Part shown: in pieces, positions 1-9,880 of the stretch | How positions within the stretch are numbered: position 1 is the stretch's first letter | Layout of the letters: every line of letters begins with the position of its first letter | DNA from: Candidatus Methylomirabilota bacterium | GTDB lineage: Bacteria; Methylomirabilota; Methylomirabilia; Methylomirabilales; Methylomirabilaceae | Length of the DNA: 32,211 nucleotides | Direction of reading: 5' to 3' | Assembly: GCA_023249055.1 (NCBI GenBank) | Contig: JAHFDH010000006.1 | Location: forward strand, 1-32,211 | Translations under genes and position numbers: made by a program | Notes under the pieces: model-generated | Seen by the model: only the letters and a program-made list of their open reading frames with translations | Database searches by the model: none | What the model was told of the DNA's origin: nothing

Positions 1-291
1 AGCCACCGCATGCTCCAGACTGTCCATGACAGGCAGCAGTTCCAGGATCAGCCCTTCGTTCGCAAATTTCACGAACTCGCTCCGCTCTCGGGATGCCCGT
101 TTCTTGTAGTTCTCAAACTCCGCATGAAGGCGAAGCAGTCGGTCGTTGAGGGAGTCTACCTCAGCGGTCCGTTCCTTGAGGTCGGCCTGTAACTTGCCGA
201 TCATCGACTCCAACTCGGTCGCAGGGGTAACAGGACTCTCTTGAACAGTGTCGCTGGTCGATGCGCTGACGTCTTCGCTTTCTTGATTCAT
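1..291 (-). CDS. grpE: GrpE nucleotide exchange factor, N-terminal part (runs off the left edge)
   Basis: Minus-strand translation MNQESEDVSASTSDTVQESPVTPATELESMIGKLQADLKERTAEVDSLNDRLLRLHAEFENYKKRASRERSEFVKFANEGLILELLPVMDSLEHAVA; LRLHAEFENYKKRASRER...LLPVMDSLEHA is GrpE-like; directly downstream of hrcA. Confidence 0.93.
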   Translation of the reverse strand, partial: MNQESEDVSASTSDTVQESPVTPATELESMIGKLQADLKERTAEVDSLNDRLLRLHAEFENYKKRASRERSEFVKFANEGLILELLPVMDSLEHAVA

Positions 292-348
292 GATCCGGTC
301 GACTCCCGTCTATGTATCGGCACACTCGGCAGATCAGGCCGCCGCGCT

Positions 349-1389
349 CTACACATCCGCCTCTGTCAACAGCTTACTGACAAGCCTGGCCGTACAATCG
401 ACCAAGGCGATCATCCGGTCGTAGGCGATCCGTTTCGGACCAACGATTCCGAGCACGCCGACAACATGATCCCCACTCTTATACGGCGCGGCAATCAGAC
501 TCAGCTCGCGCATCTCTCTCATCTCGCTCTCGCGGCCGATGATGACCCGCAACCCCTCCCGAGTCAGGCATTGATCAAGGATCTTTACCAGCTTCGACTT
601 TTCCTCGAAGGCCGCGAAGATATGCTTCATCTTATTGATGTCGGCAAACTCCGGCTGATGGGCGATATTCGCTGTTCCCCCGATCCAGACATGCTCCTCC
701 TCACCCTCCAGCGTCTTATTGCTGAGTTCCAACGCGCGCAGCATCAGGCGGTTGAACTCATCGCGCTCCTCGGCCATCCGCGCAATGATCATGTTTCTGA
801 TCTCGTGAAGGGTCACCCCGCCCAGCACGCTGTTCAGGTAGTTCGAGATTCGATCCAGTTCCGGCTGCTCGATCAGCTCATCGATCGCGATCACCTTTTG
901 CTGTACGAGCCCGGAATCGGCCATGAGCACCACCAGGATCCGCTCTCGATTGAGGTGGACGAAGTTGATGCGCCGCCACGTGTTCTGCGCAAACTTCGGC
1001 GCAAGAACGACGGACGCATATCGTGACAGATCGGAGAGGATTCGGCTGACTCCCTGCACCAATTCCTCGGCCTCACCACGGCTGGGACGGATCCCCTGCT
1101 CGATTCGGCTTTCCTCTACCCTCGACAATTTGGGGCGCTGCATGAGGCTATCGACATAGAAACGGTACCCGGAATCGGTTGGAATCCTGCCGGCCGACGC
1201 GTGCGGTTGAGAGAGATAGCCCACCTCCTCCAGGTCCGCCATCACATTGCGGATGGTGGCAGGGCTGAGGTGGTCCAGGTGGCGTCTGGCGATACTTCTC
1301 GATCCTACAGGCTCCCCGGAGGTGATATAGTCATGGATAATCACCTTCAGGATCTGACGCTCCCTTGGGCTCAGTTCATGCGCTCGCAC
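349..1389 (-). CDS. hrcA: Heat-inducible transcription repressor HrcA
   Basis: LSPRERQILKVIIHDYITSGEPVGSRSIARR...LSPATIRNVMADLEEVGYLSQPHASAGRIPTDSGYRFYVD is characteristic of HrcA; CIRCE upstream. Confidence 0.97.
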   Translation of the reverse strand: MRAHELSPRERQILKVIIHDYITSGEPVGSRSIARRHLDHLSPATIRNVMADLEEVGYLSQPHASAGRIPTDSGYRFYVDSLMQRPKLSRVEESRIEQGIRPSRGEAEELVQGVSRILSDLSRYASVVLAPKFAQNTWRRINFVHLNRERILVVLMADSGLVQQKVIAIDELIEQPELDRISNYLNSVLGGVTLHEIRNMIIARMAEERDEFNRLMLRALELSNKTLEGEEEHVWIGGTANIAHQPEFADINKMKHIFAAFEEKSKLVKILDQCLTREGLRVIIGRESEMREMRELSLIAAPYKSGDHVVGVLGIVGPKRIAYDRMIALVDCTARLVSKLLTEADV

Positions 1390-1428
1390 AGGTCAATGAA
1401 CCCCCTTCTCTCATCTTTCTCTGCACAC

Positions 1429-1455
1429 TTGGCACTCCCGTGGTGAGAGTGCCAA
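1429..1455 (-). promoter_or_regulatory. CIRCE operator (HrcA binding site)
   Basis: TTGGCACTC-CCGTGGTGA-GAGTGCCAA: perfect 9-bp inverted repeat with 9-nt spacer, matching consensus TTAGCACTC-N9-GAGTGCTAA except for a symmetric change. Confidence 0.95.
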
Positions 1456-1466
1456 GCACTGAAAAA

Positions 1467-1495
1467 ATCCTAAGAAAAATAGCCACTATTGTCAA
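1467..1495 (-). promoter_or_regulatory. Sigma70-type promoter for hrcA-grpE
   Basis: Minus strand TTGACA (1495-1490), 17-nt spacer, TAGGAT (1472-1467); CIRCE begins about 12 nt downstream of the -10. Confidence 0.8.
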
Positions 1496-1538
1496 GCGGA
1501 TTTGCCGCCGGTCGCGCGCTATAGACCATGCGCTCACA

Positions 1539-2753
1539 TCACAGGAGCTGGACAATCAGTTCGTTAGCCACGAGGAGCCCCCGCTCTGCGATCTGCACGC
1601 GCCCGTCCTGCAGGCGAAGAAACCCGTCATCGAGGAGACGGGTCGCCCGATCGGACGCAGCGAGATCGTCAACGCCAAGCGCATTCTTGAATGTCTGCAG
1701 TTCCAGTCCGTCCAGAAGGCGAAGCCCCAACATCAGACGCTCGGCTCGCAGCATCTCATCGGACAGCTCTTCGCCGCAGGCTACGGCTGTTCCGCGCCCG
1801 GCAATGGCGGATACATAGCGGGCCGGCAGCAACTCATTAGAAAACCGGCGTCCGGCAAGGAATGAGTGGGCTCCCGCCCCAATACCGAGGTATTCCTGGT
1901 GTTGCCAATAGACCAGATTGTGCCGACAACGAAAGCCCGGACGCGCAAAGTTTGAGATCTCGTAATGCTCGAAGCCGGCCTCACGCAGTCGGTCTTTAGC
2001 CATTCGGTACATAGCTGCCTCTGTTTCCTCGTCGGGTAACCCGATGTCGCCGTTACGACGTTCCCGGTCAAGAGGCGTCCCCTCCTCGAGGATCAGCCCG
2101 TAGACAGAGAGGTGTTCCGGACCGACGCGAATGGCCCAATCAAGGGTCTCCGCCCAGTCGTCTACGCTCTGACCGGGCAGACCAAACATCAAGTCCAGAT
2201 TGATATTGCTGAAGCCGGCCTCACGCATCAATCGAAAGGCTCGTTCGGCTTCGTGGGCAGTATGGGCGCGGCCAATCCGTTGGAGGAGTCGGTCCTGAAC
2301 AGCCTGAACCCCTACACTCAGACGGGTCACCCCGCCCTCCATCAGTGCTTGAAGCTTTGGCAGGTCGACCGTCCCCGGGTTGACTTCAAGGGTGACCTCT
2401 GCGCCGGTCTCGAAGGTGAACGCAGCCCGGCAGCGATCAAGGACGCCGTTGAGTTGCGGCGCCAGAAGTATTGAGGGCGTCCCTCCGCCGAAGAAGACAG
2501 AGCAAACCCGCCGGTGTCGAATCGCGTCTGAGGAGGCGCGGACCGTGATCTCTCGCGCCAGCGCCTGAAGATACTGCTCTGCTTGATCAGAATCCAATCG
2601 ATAGCTGTTGAAGTCGCAGTAATGACAGCGCGACAGGCAGTAGGGGATATGGATGTACAGGCCGAATGATTGCGGATTGTGGATTGCGGATTGCGGATCA
2701 AAAGAAAGGTTCCAATTCGACATTCGACATTCGACATTCGACATGGTGTTCAT
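1539..2753 (-). CDS. hemW: HemW-like radical SAM protein (coproporphyrinogen III oxidase-like / heme chaperone)
   Basis: FGLYIHIPYCLSRCHYCDFNSY (CxxxCxxC), FFGGGTPSIL, SVGVQ, NLDLMFGLPGQ. ATG at 2751-2753 overlaps the lepB TGA (ATGA). Initiation must lie at or upstream of the ATG in the repeat. Confidence 0.9.
   Translation of the reverse strand: MNTMSNVECRMSNWNLSFDPQSAIHNPQSFGLYIHIPYCLSRCHYCDFNSYRLDSDQAEQYLQALAREITVRASSDAIRHRRVCSVFFGGGTPSILLAPQLNGVLDRCRAAFTFETGAEVTLEVNPGTVDLPKLQALMEGGVTRLSVGVQAVQDRLLQRIGRAHTAHEAERAFRLMREAGFSNINLDLMFGLPGQSVDDWAETLDWAIRVGPEHLSVYGLILEEGTPLDRERRNGDIGLPDEETEAAMYRMAKDRLREAGFEHYEISNFARPGFRCRHNLVYWQHQEYLGIGAGAHSFLAGRRFSNELLPARYVSAIAGRGTAVACGEELSDEMLRAERLMLGLRLLDGLELQTFKNALGVDDLAASDRATRLLDDGFLRLQDGRVQIAERGLLVANELIVQLL
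2668..2698. repeat. Heptanucleotide tandem repeat (GATTGCG), 4 units + partial, inside the hemW 5' codons
   Basis: GATTGCG GATTGTG GATTGCG GATTGCG GAT read directly. Confidence 0.95.
2715..2744. repeat. Heptanucleotide tandem repeat (ATTCGAC), 4 perfect units + AT
   Basis: ATTCGAC x4 followed by AT; overlaps the start of hemW. Confidence 0.97.
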
Positions 2754-3388
2754 CGCACCAACATCCCGAGCCGCTCCCAGCGGGGCCTGAAGCGCTCGCG
2801 GTCCCACGACCAGTAGATGATGAACGCCTTCCCCCTGATCTTCTTTACGTCAAGAAAACCCCAGAACCGGCTATCCATGCTGTAGTCCCGGTTGTCGCCC
2901 ATCATGAAGAGTTGGCCCGGCGCAACCACGACCGGGCCGAAACCGTCCCGTGGCGAGCTCGAACTCTCGAGGGTGGCAGGATCCAGATGAATCGCGTACG
3001 GCTCAGTCAGCGGCTTGTCATTGATATAGACCTGTTTTCCCCGAATCTCCACCTTGTCGCCAGGAAGCCCGATCACTCGTTTGATAAAGTCCCGCCCCTC
3101 ATCCTGGGGATACTTGAATACAATAATGTCGCCCTGCTGAGGATCCGTGAACCAATAGAGGAATTTATTGACCAGGATGTGATCGCCGACCTGCAGCGTC
3201 TGAAGCATCGATCCGGAGGGAATTTTAAAGGCCTGAACGACAAAGGTTCTGACCACCAGGGCCAGGATGACGGCAATAACGATCGCCTCGGCATACTGGC
3301 GAAAAACCGACTTCTCCGACTTTGCGCCTGGCCGCGAAGCCGGATTCTGGCCCTCCTTTATCGTCTCATCCATCGTCTGCCGCGTCAT
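2750..3388 (-). CDS. lepB: Signal peptidase I
   Basis: [22 protein letters not shown] (Ser), [17 protein letters not shown] (Lys), [17 protein letters not shown]. Confidence 0.96.
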   Translation of the reverse strand: MTRQTMDETIKEGQNPASRPGAKSEKSVFRQYAEAIVIAVILALVVRTFVVQAFKIPSGSMLQTLQVGDHILVNKFLYWFTDPQQGDIIVFKYPQDEGRDFIKRVIGLPGDKVEIRGKQVYINDKPLTEPYAIHLDPATLESSSSPRDGFGPVVVAPGQLFMMGDNRDYSMDSRFWGFLDVKKIRGKAFIIYWSWDRERFRPRWERLGMLVR

Positions 3389-5193
3389 GGGGTTCTGACT
3401 TTCAACACAGCCATAAAGGCCTCCTGCGGGATCTCGACCCTGCCGACCTGCTTCATCCTGCGCTTCCCCTCTTTCTGGCGCTCCAACAGCTTTCGCTTGC
3501 GGGTGATATCCCCACCGTAGCATTTAGCCGTTACGTTCTTGCGCAGGGGGCGTACGCTGTCTCGCGCGATGACCTTGCCGCCAAGCGCGGCCTGAATGAC
3601 CACCTCGAAGAGCTGTCTCGGAATCAGTTCGCGCATCCGCTCCACCAGCATCCGGCCCCTCAGATACGACTGCTCCTTAGGCACGATACAGGAGAGCGCA
3701 TCCACCTGTTCGTTGTTAACCAGGATATCCAGCTTGACCAGGTGACCCTCCCGATAATCGACAAATTCATAGTCCAGGGAGGCGTAGCCGCGGGTTGCCG
3801 ACTTCAGCCGGTCGTAGAAATCCATGACGATCTCGTTAAGTGGGAGGTCGTAGGTAATGACGATTCGACCACCTTCCATATACTCGACGCCGCGCTGAAT
3901 CCCGCGCTTCTCCTGACACAGCGCGAAGATCGGGCCGACGTATTCACCCGGCGCCATTATAGACGCCTTGATATACGGCTCCTCAATCCGTTCGATAGCC
4001 TGCGAGGTCGGCAGGTCGCTGGGATTATCCACCTCAACGACAGTTCCGTCCCTCTTGACCACCCGGTATACCACGGTCGGCGCAGTGGTAATCAGCGTCA
4101 GGTCAAACTCGCGCTCCAGCCGCTCCTGGATAATCTCCATATGGAGCAGGCCGAGGAAACCGCACCGAAAGCCGAAACCCAAGGCGACCGATGTCTCCGG
4201 CTCAAAGCTGAAGGAAAAATCGTTAAGCTGGAGCTTCTCCAGCGCCTCTTTAAACTCCAGGTACTGTTCGCTCTCGATCGGGTACAGGCCGGCAAACACC
4301 ATAGGCCGGACCTCTTTAAAACCGGGCAGAGGCTCGGCTGTCGGCCTGTCTTCGGCCGTCATGGTATCCCCGACCCTGGTATAACGCACGTCCTTGATCC
4401 CGGCAATGATGTATCCGACCTCTCCGGCCGACAGGAGATCTGCGGGACGCATCTGAGGGACGAACACGCCGACCTGCAACACCTCGAACGCCGCGCCGGT
4501 ACCCATCAGGAGTATCCGCATCCCCGGCCGCACCTGTCCTTCATACAGCCGGACATAGACGATCACGCCCTGGTACGGGTCGAACGACGAGTCGAAGATC
4601 AGCGCTTTCAGGGGAGCGTGCGCGGACCCTTTGGGGGGCGGAATCCGCTTGACGACAGCCTCGATCACCTCCTCAGTTCCGATCCCTTGCTTGGCGCTGC
4701 ACAGGATCGCCTCGGAGGCATCGATGGCCAGGGTCTCTTCTATCTGCGCCTTCACCCGGGCGATATCGGCGTTCGGCAGATCAATCTTGTTGATGACCGG
4801 GATGATGGCCAGGTCGTGCTCCATGGCGAGATGCACATTGGCGAGCGTCTGCGCCTCTACCCCCTGGACGGCATCGACCACAAGCAACGCGCCTTCGCAC
4901 GCGGAGAGACTTCGTGACACCTCGTAGCTGAAGTCCACATGGCCGGGCGTATCGATCAGGTTCAGGATATATTCTTGCGCGCCCTGCCGCTTATAGTGAA
5001 GGCGTACGGCCTTCGCTTTGATGGTAATACCCCGTTCCCGCTCAAGGTCCATGCGGTCCAGAACCTGAGCCTCCATCTCGCGGGGCGCGAGCGCTCCCGT
5101 GGCCTCCAGGATCCGATCGGCCAGCGTAGACTTTCCGTGATCGATGTGCGCAATAATAGAAAAGTTCCGGATCTGTTGCAGATTGATCGCCAT
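3385..5193 (-). CDS. lepA: Elongation factor 4 (LepA) GTPase
   Basis: [49 protein letters not shown]-terminal [28 protein letters not shown]. Confidence 0.98.
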   Translation of the reverse strand: MAINLQQIRNFSIIAHIDHGKSTLADRILEATGALAPREMEAQVLDRMDLERERGITIKAKAVRLHYKRQGAQEYILNLIDTPGHVDFSYEVSRSLSACEGALLVVDAVQGVEAQTLANVHLAMEHDLAIIPVINKIDLPNADIARVKAQIEETLAIDASEAILCSAKQGIGTEEVIEAVVKRIPPPKGSAHAPLKALIFDSSFDPYQGVIVYVRLYEGQVRPGMRILLMGTGAAFEVLQVGVFVPQMRPADLLSAGEVGYIIAGIKDVRYTRVGDTMTAEDRPTAEPLPGFKEVRPMVFAGLYPIESEQYLEFKEALEKLQLNDFSFSFEPETSVALGFGFRCGFLGLLHMEIIQERLEREFDLTLITTAPTVVYRVVKRDGTVVEVDNPSDLPTSQAIERIEEPYIKASIMAPGEYVGPIFALCQEKRGIQRGVEYMEGGRIVITYDLPLNEIVMDFYDRLKSATRGYASLDYEFVDYREGHLVKLDILVNNEQVDALSCIVPKEQSYLRGRMLVERMRELIPRQLFEVVIQAALGGKVIARDSVRPLRKNVTAKCYGGDITRKRKLLERQKEGKRRMKQVGRVEIPQEAFMAVLKVRTP

Positions 5194-5223
5194 GGCACTA
5201 CGGGCAGGAAAGCAGACCGGCAC

Positions 5224-6201
5224 TCACCAGTCTCGATCCCCGACAAAATCGACCATTAAGACAAGGGAGCGTTTGGCGGCCGAATCCGGAAAGATATTGA
5301 GCGATGCCTTGGCATTCTTGAGGTAGGTACGAACGAGGTCCATCGTCGCCGGAACGGCCCGGTACCGCTCCACTATCGCCTTCACCTCTGCCAGATCGGA
5401 CTCTCCGATACTCTCCTGCGCGGCCAGCTCTCTGATCCTGCCCTGATCGGCCTCTGAACCCGCCCGCATCACATGGAGTACCGGAAACGTCACCTTCCCC
5501 TCCTTAAAATCGTTTCCTACCGGCTTGCCCAGCCGGTCCTCCTCGGCGACAAAGTCCAACGCGTCATCGACCAACTGGAACCCGATCCCCACATTCAGGC
5601 CGAACTCGGTCAACGCAGCGACCTCTTCCGGTTGCCTGCCGGCGATCAGGGCGCCGGTCCTGCACGCGACTGAGATCAGGGCGGCGGTCTTTGAGGAGAT
5701 GATGTCCAGATACTCGTGATACGTCAGGTCGAGGTTTCCGGCATTCTGGACCTCGCGCACCTGGCCTTCAATCATTCGGACCGTCGCATCGGCAAAGGCC
5801 CGCATGACCGCCAGGTCACCATCGATCACCAGCATCTGAAGCGATCTGGCATACAGGAAATCGCCGGCCAGCACAGAGATCTGAGAACCCCAGGTGCTGT
5901 TCGCCGACGGCAGTCCGCGGCGCTTGTCGGCGCGATCGATAATATCATCATGGATCAGTGTGGCGGCGTGCATATACTCGGCTACTACTGCCAGATCGAT
6001 GTTGCGCGAACCCCCGCCATAGCCGCAGAGCTTGGCCGAGAGCAGCAGCAGCGCAGGCCGGACCCGTTTCCCGCCGCTCTTGAGCACATATCGGATGATC
6101 TCGGAGATCAACTCCACATCGCCGCTGATATCTTGGAGCAGCCGCTCCTCGACCAGGGCGAGTTCAGGAGCAACAGGGGAGAGAATTGTCTCGGCAATCA
6201 C
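5224..6201 (-). CDS. Polyprenyl (octaprenyl-type) diphosphate synthase
   Basis: GGKRVRPALLLLSA, LIHDDIID, GIGFQLVDDALDF, DFKEGKVTFPVLH. Confidence 0.95.
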   Translation of the reverse strand: MIAETILSPVAPELALVEERLLQDISGDVELISEIIRYVLKSGGKRVRPALLLLSAKLCGYGGGSRNIDLAVVAEYMHAATLIHDDIIDRADKRRGLPSANSTWGSQISVLAGDFLYARSLQMLVIDGDLAVMRAFADATVRMIEGQVREVQNAGNLDLTYHEYLDIISSKTAALISVACRTGALIAGRQPEEVAALTEFGLNVGIGFQLVDDALDFVAEEDRLGKPVGNDFKEGKVTFPVLHVMRAGSEADQGRIRELAAQESIGESDLAEVKAIVERYRAVPATMDLVRTYLKNAKASLNIFPDSAAKRSLVLMVDFVGDRDW

Positions 6202-6231
6202 GCGCGCGCCTCTCTGTCAACCGGACCCGTT

Positions 6232-7932
6232 TCACGGAGCAGAACGAGTAGAGTATAGGACATACCCCCCTCGCCTGTCCAAGGGGAAAATATCCGACAT
6301 CTCGCGTAAGCGAGTTTCTGCGGCAGCCTTGGCGACGATGAAGAGCCGCCCATGCGCGGCAGCAAGACGCCCAAACTCCGCCTCCTCCCCCTTCCTGATG
6401 ACCGCAATCGACCGTTCCGAGTAAAATACAAGGCTCGGCACGTTCAGGTCATAGGTCGCCAGGAGGTCCGCCGGGCCAAGCTCCTGCCTGGCGAGGAGGG
6501 CAAAGTCGCGAAGAGAGCTCTGCAGACGCTCATGGACAGCCGGAGCGATCCGATGTACGACCAGCATGATGCTCAGGACCATGGTGACCGCCATCCCAGC
6601 CGCCGCCGTATTCTCCTGCCCCCTTCGCCTGGCTGTGATTGCGAAGGCAAGCCCAACCAGGAGCAGAACGGCTAGTACGTATGGCGCAAACCCGAAGTCA
6701 AATGGGGGGATATCCGGCGCCGCGCGAACGCGGATGCGATCAGCAATCGAGGGCATGAAGAGGAGGACCGCAGCGAGTGCACAGGCCGTCCCCCCCACAA
6801 ACCAGTCGCATACCCCCGCCCACCTCTTATCCCGCTGTCGTACGTCGTAGACGGCATCGCCCGTGGTCCCAGCCAGCAGGGCAAGCGCAGGAACAGCGGG
6901 GAAGATATAGGAGGGAAGTTTCGTGCGGGACAACGAGAAAAAAACAATGACAACGCCGCACCACAGCCACAAAAAGAGCACCAGCTCCTGCCGTCCGGTC
7001 AGTTCAGCGCGCAACCGGCCACGAATCGCCCAGAGTCGGCTGAAGGCATTGGCCAGCGTACCGCTCCACGGGAAAAATCCAAGAACGATGACCGGCAGGA
7101 AATACAGGAGCCCCCCGACATGACCTGATATCACGCCCAGATAGCGGTTCAGATGGTGCTGCACAAAGAACCCTTGGATGAACGCCCCTCCATGCTCGCG
7201 CAGGACCAAGACGTACCAGGGGAGCGCGATCACGCCGAACAGGACCAACCCAGGAAGTAAACGGAGCCTGGAAAGAGTCGCCAGACCCTTTCCGCGAATA
7301 GCCAGAAACAGGCCGACAATCAGCCCGGGAAGCACCAGACCGATGGGGCCCTTCGTGAGAACGGCACACGCGAGGGCAACATATCCGGCAAATGGGAGAC
7401 GCGCATGCGTTTTGTCGGCGGCCAGATAGACGTCGAAAAAGCAAAAGAGCGTCCAGGTCATGCAAAAGGCAAGCGTCATATCGGTGACCGCCGCCCGCGC
7501 CAGGACGACGGTCCCGACGTTCGTCGCAAAGGCGAGCGCCGCAATCGTTGCGGCTCGCCGACCGAGCTGTTGCCGTCCGAACAGGTAGATTGACAGCGTC
7601 AGGCCGGTCGCGAAGACGGCGGACCAGAAACGGGCGGCGTACTCGCCGATCCCGAACCATGTGTAGGCCAGCGCAATCAGCCAGTAAAACAGGATCGGTT
7701 TGTCGAAGCGGGGCTGGAAATTGAAGTGGGGTGTGATCCAGTCGCCCGAGAGCAGCATCTCCCGCGCCGCCTCAGCGTAGGCCGGCTCGTCTGCATCGAA
7801 CAGCGAGAGCGAATCCAGGCGATAAAAAAAGAGGAGGAAGCTCGTACCGAGGAGGAGGGCCGTTACAGCAACTTCTCGAATCCATCGGCGGGAACCGGTT
7901 ACCGCAGGTGTCGCCTTCTCAGGTGCGCCCAT
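6232..7932 (-). CDS. ArnT/PMT-like glycosyltransferase family 39 membrane protein
   Basis: RLDSLSLFDADEPAYAEAAREMLLSGDWITPHFNFQPRFDKPILFYWL plus many TM segments; start placed at MGAPEKAT overlapping the PAP2 gene end. Confidence 0.88.
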   Translation of the reverse strand: MGAPEKATPAVTGSRRWIREVAVTALLLGTSFLLFFYRLDSLSLFDADEPAYAEAAREMLLSGDWITPHFNFQPRFDKPILFYWLIALAYTWFGIGEYAARFWSAVFATGLTLSIYLFGRQQLGRRAATIAALAFATNVGTVVLARAAVTDMTLAFCMTWTLFCFFDVYLAADKTHARLPFAGYVALACAVLTKGPIGLVLPGLIVGLFLAIRGKGLATLSRLRLLPGLVLFGVIALPWYVLVLREHGGAFIQGFFVQHHLNRYLGVISGHVGGLLYFLPVIVLGFFPWSGTLANAFSRLWAIRGRLRAELTGRQELVLFLWLWCGVVIVFFSLSRTKLPSYIFPAVPALALLAGTTGDAVYDVRQRDKRWAGVCDWFVGGTACALAAVLLFMPSIADRIRVRAAPDIPPFDFGFAPYVLAVLLLVGLAFAITARRRGQENTAAAGMAVTMVLSIMLVVHRIAPAVHERLQSSLRDFALLARQELGPADLLATYDLNVPSLVFYSERSIAVIRKGEEAEFGRLAAAHGRLFIVAKAAAETRLREMSDIFPLDRRGGYVLYSTRSAP

Positions 7933-8584
7933 GCACAAGGGAAAAGGCCGCAAACCGGCACACGATCCAACCCGCCATGATCCCAACAGCAGCTCCAGCC
8001 ACAACATCCGAGGGGAAATGCTTGGCAAGATAGACCCTGGAGAGGGCAACCAGGACGGCCAGTCCATAGAAGAGCACCGCGTACCTGGGGTAGGCGCGAG
8101 CGAGCACAAACGCCAGAGCGAAGGCGGTGACAGTATGGCCGGAGGGGAAGGAAATAAACCCGGCTCCTTTACCAAGACATGGAAACTCGGAAAAAAATTC
8201 GCCGGATTTTTCAGTCAGTGGTCGAGATCGGCAAAATAGATTTTTTAAGATCTGGCCGGAAAGGCTGCTGACAATCACCGCAAACAAGCCGAGTCTCCCC
8301 GCGAGCGCTTCTCGGGGCTTTCCAGCCTTCAGGCCGATCACTAACAGGATACCGGCAATCGCGGCATCCGCCAGGCCGTATCCCATGGCGGTGATCGCAT
8401 TCGCCACCCGCAGGCCCCAATCGCTTTGCACCGACAGGATAAAATTACTCGCCGGACCGTCTATATACAACACAAGGAAAGGCAGTACGACAAGTAACGC
8501 GGCGGCATAACCCGCCACCTTACCGTCAAACGACCGGGCCGACACGCTGGAAGGTTTTGGGTGATCTCGCAACCGTAGCATCAT
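7919..8584 (-). CDS. PAP2-family phosphatase
   Basis: KNLFCRSRP, FPSGHT, SRVYLAKHFPSD (three PAP2 motifs) in a multi-TM protein. Confidence 0.93.
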   Translation of the reverse strand: MMLRLRDHPKPSSVSARSFDGKVAGYAAALLVVLPFLVLYIDGPASNFILSVQSDWGLRVANAITAMGYGLADAAIAGILLVIGLKAGKPREALAGRLGLFAVIVSSLSGQILKNLFCRSRPLTEKSGEFFSEFPCLGKGAGFISFPSGHTVTAFALAFVLARAYPRYAVLFYGLAVLVALSRVYLAKHFPSDVVAGAAVGIMAGWIVCRFAAFSLVHGRT

Positions 8585-8597
8585 TCTCCCCCACCTC

Positions 8598-8852
8598 TCA
8601 CAGCAGATCGCGCTTCATGGTCTCGAACTCTTCCTTCCCGATCTCGCCCTTGGCGTACCGCTTCTTGAGGATCTCCATGGCCGACTCCTCCGGCAGCCGG
8701 ACGGATCGGGTCGCAGAACCGGCCTGCCAGAGCCACCGAACCGCCAGCACCAGTACCAGCAAGATGAGAAGCCAGAAGGCCGTCAGCATCACCATCCAGA
8801 GGATCCCCCATCCCCAGAACCAGGAATCATGCGCCATCTCCTCCATCATCAT
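8598..8852 (-). CDS. SHOCT-domain small membrane protein
   Basis: One TM helix then EILKKRYAKGEIGKEEFETMKRDLL. Confidence 0.85.
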   Translation of the reverse strand: MMMEEMAHDSWFWGWGILWMVMLTAFWLLILLVLVLAVRWLWQAGSATRSVRLPEESAMEILKKRYAKGEIGKEEFETMKRDLL

Positions 8853-9850
8853 TGTGGCGGGCTCGCTTCCAGCCGCCGCTCTAGCCCCCTCAGGCGGGCA
8901 ATCTCTCCCAAGGCGACAAGATGATCCCCAGCCGCAAGCTTTTCATCTATAGAGGGATCAAAGATCATACTGCCCGACGCCCGCTTGATCGCCACCACAA
9001 TCACCCCTCGCTCCTGGAACAGCCCGGAGTCGCGCAACGTGACTCCCTCGCATGGAGATTCCGGGGGTACTACAATCTCCTCAAGCTGCAACTCCAGGCT
9101 GCGATAGTGCGTGGCCAGTTCAATGATATCTACCACGGCAGGGCGAAGGGCCGCTTGAGCCATTCGGTGCCCCCCCATTGCGTAGGGCGAGATGATCTTG
9201 TCGGCCCCCGCGTGGGCGAGTGTCCTTTCGCTCCGCTCCGTCGTGGCCCTGGCCACCACAAAGATGGAGGAGTTGAGATCCTTGGCCGTAAGAATCATAA
9301 AGACATTGTCCGCATCGACCGGCAGAGTAGCAAAGAGACCTTTGGCCTTCATCACCCCAGCAGCCAGGAGGACCTTCTCATCGGTGGCATCCCCCTTGAG
9401 CAAAAGGTAGCCCGCCTCCTCCATCTTGCGAACCCGTTCTTCATCCAGCTCAATGACCACAAATGGGACGGGCTTTGAAGCCAACTCACGGCAGATCACC
9501 TCTCCGATGCGACCATAGCCGCACACGAGATAGTGGTTTGCCATGGCGGCGATTCTCTTTTCCATTCTCTTCCTCCCGAAGAATTGCTGAAACTCCCCCT
9601 CCACGATTTTTTCGGTGATGGTTCCCACTGTATAGAGCACGACTCCCAGTCCGCTAAACAGGAGCCCGATCGTGAAGACCATGCCGGCCGGGCTCAAGGG
9701 TCTGACCTCTTGAAACCCCGCTGTAGAAATGGTAATGATCGTCATAAAGAGGGCTTCGAGCCATGTATAGTCCTCAAGGAAGCGATACCCTACGGTCCCT
9801 ATTATTATTACGACCGCGAGAAACAGTGCGGAAAACCCTAGCCGTGCCAA
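8849..9850 (-). CDS. Two-TM K+ channel with RCK (TrkA-N/TrkA-C) domains
   Basis: LEALFMTIITISTAGFQEVRPLSPAG pore region; YLVCGYGRIGEVICREL Rossmann motif; C-terminal TrkA-C-like segment. Confidence 0.9.
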   Translation of the reverse strand: MARLGFSALFLAVVIIIGTVGYRFLEDYTWLEALFMTIITISTAGFQEVRPLSPAGMVFTIGLLFSGLGVVLYTVGTITEKIVEGEFQQFFGRKRMEKRIAAMANHYLVCGYGRIGEVICRELASKPVPFVVIELDEERVRKMEEAGYLLLKGDATDEKVLLAAGVMKAKGLFATLPVDADNVFMILTAKDLNSSIFVVARATTERSERTLAHAGADKIISPYAMGGHRMAQAALRPAVVDIIELATHYRSLELQLEEIVVPPESPCEGVTLRDSGLFQERGVIVVAIKRASGSMIFDPSIDEKLAAGDHLVALGEIARLRGLERRLEASPPQ

Positions 9851-9880
9851 AGAAGATACCCCTCTATCGCAAGATGATAG

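Noticed and set aside
2668-2744. Repeat block considered as a CRISPR array
   Set aside because: Units are contiguous 7-mers with no spacers; no cas genes seen in the window.
3322-4917. Plus-strand ORF (531 aa) antisense to lepA
   Set aside because: Shadow of the highly conserved lepA coding strand; no own promoter or family motifs.
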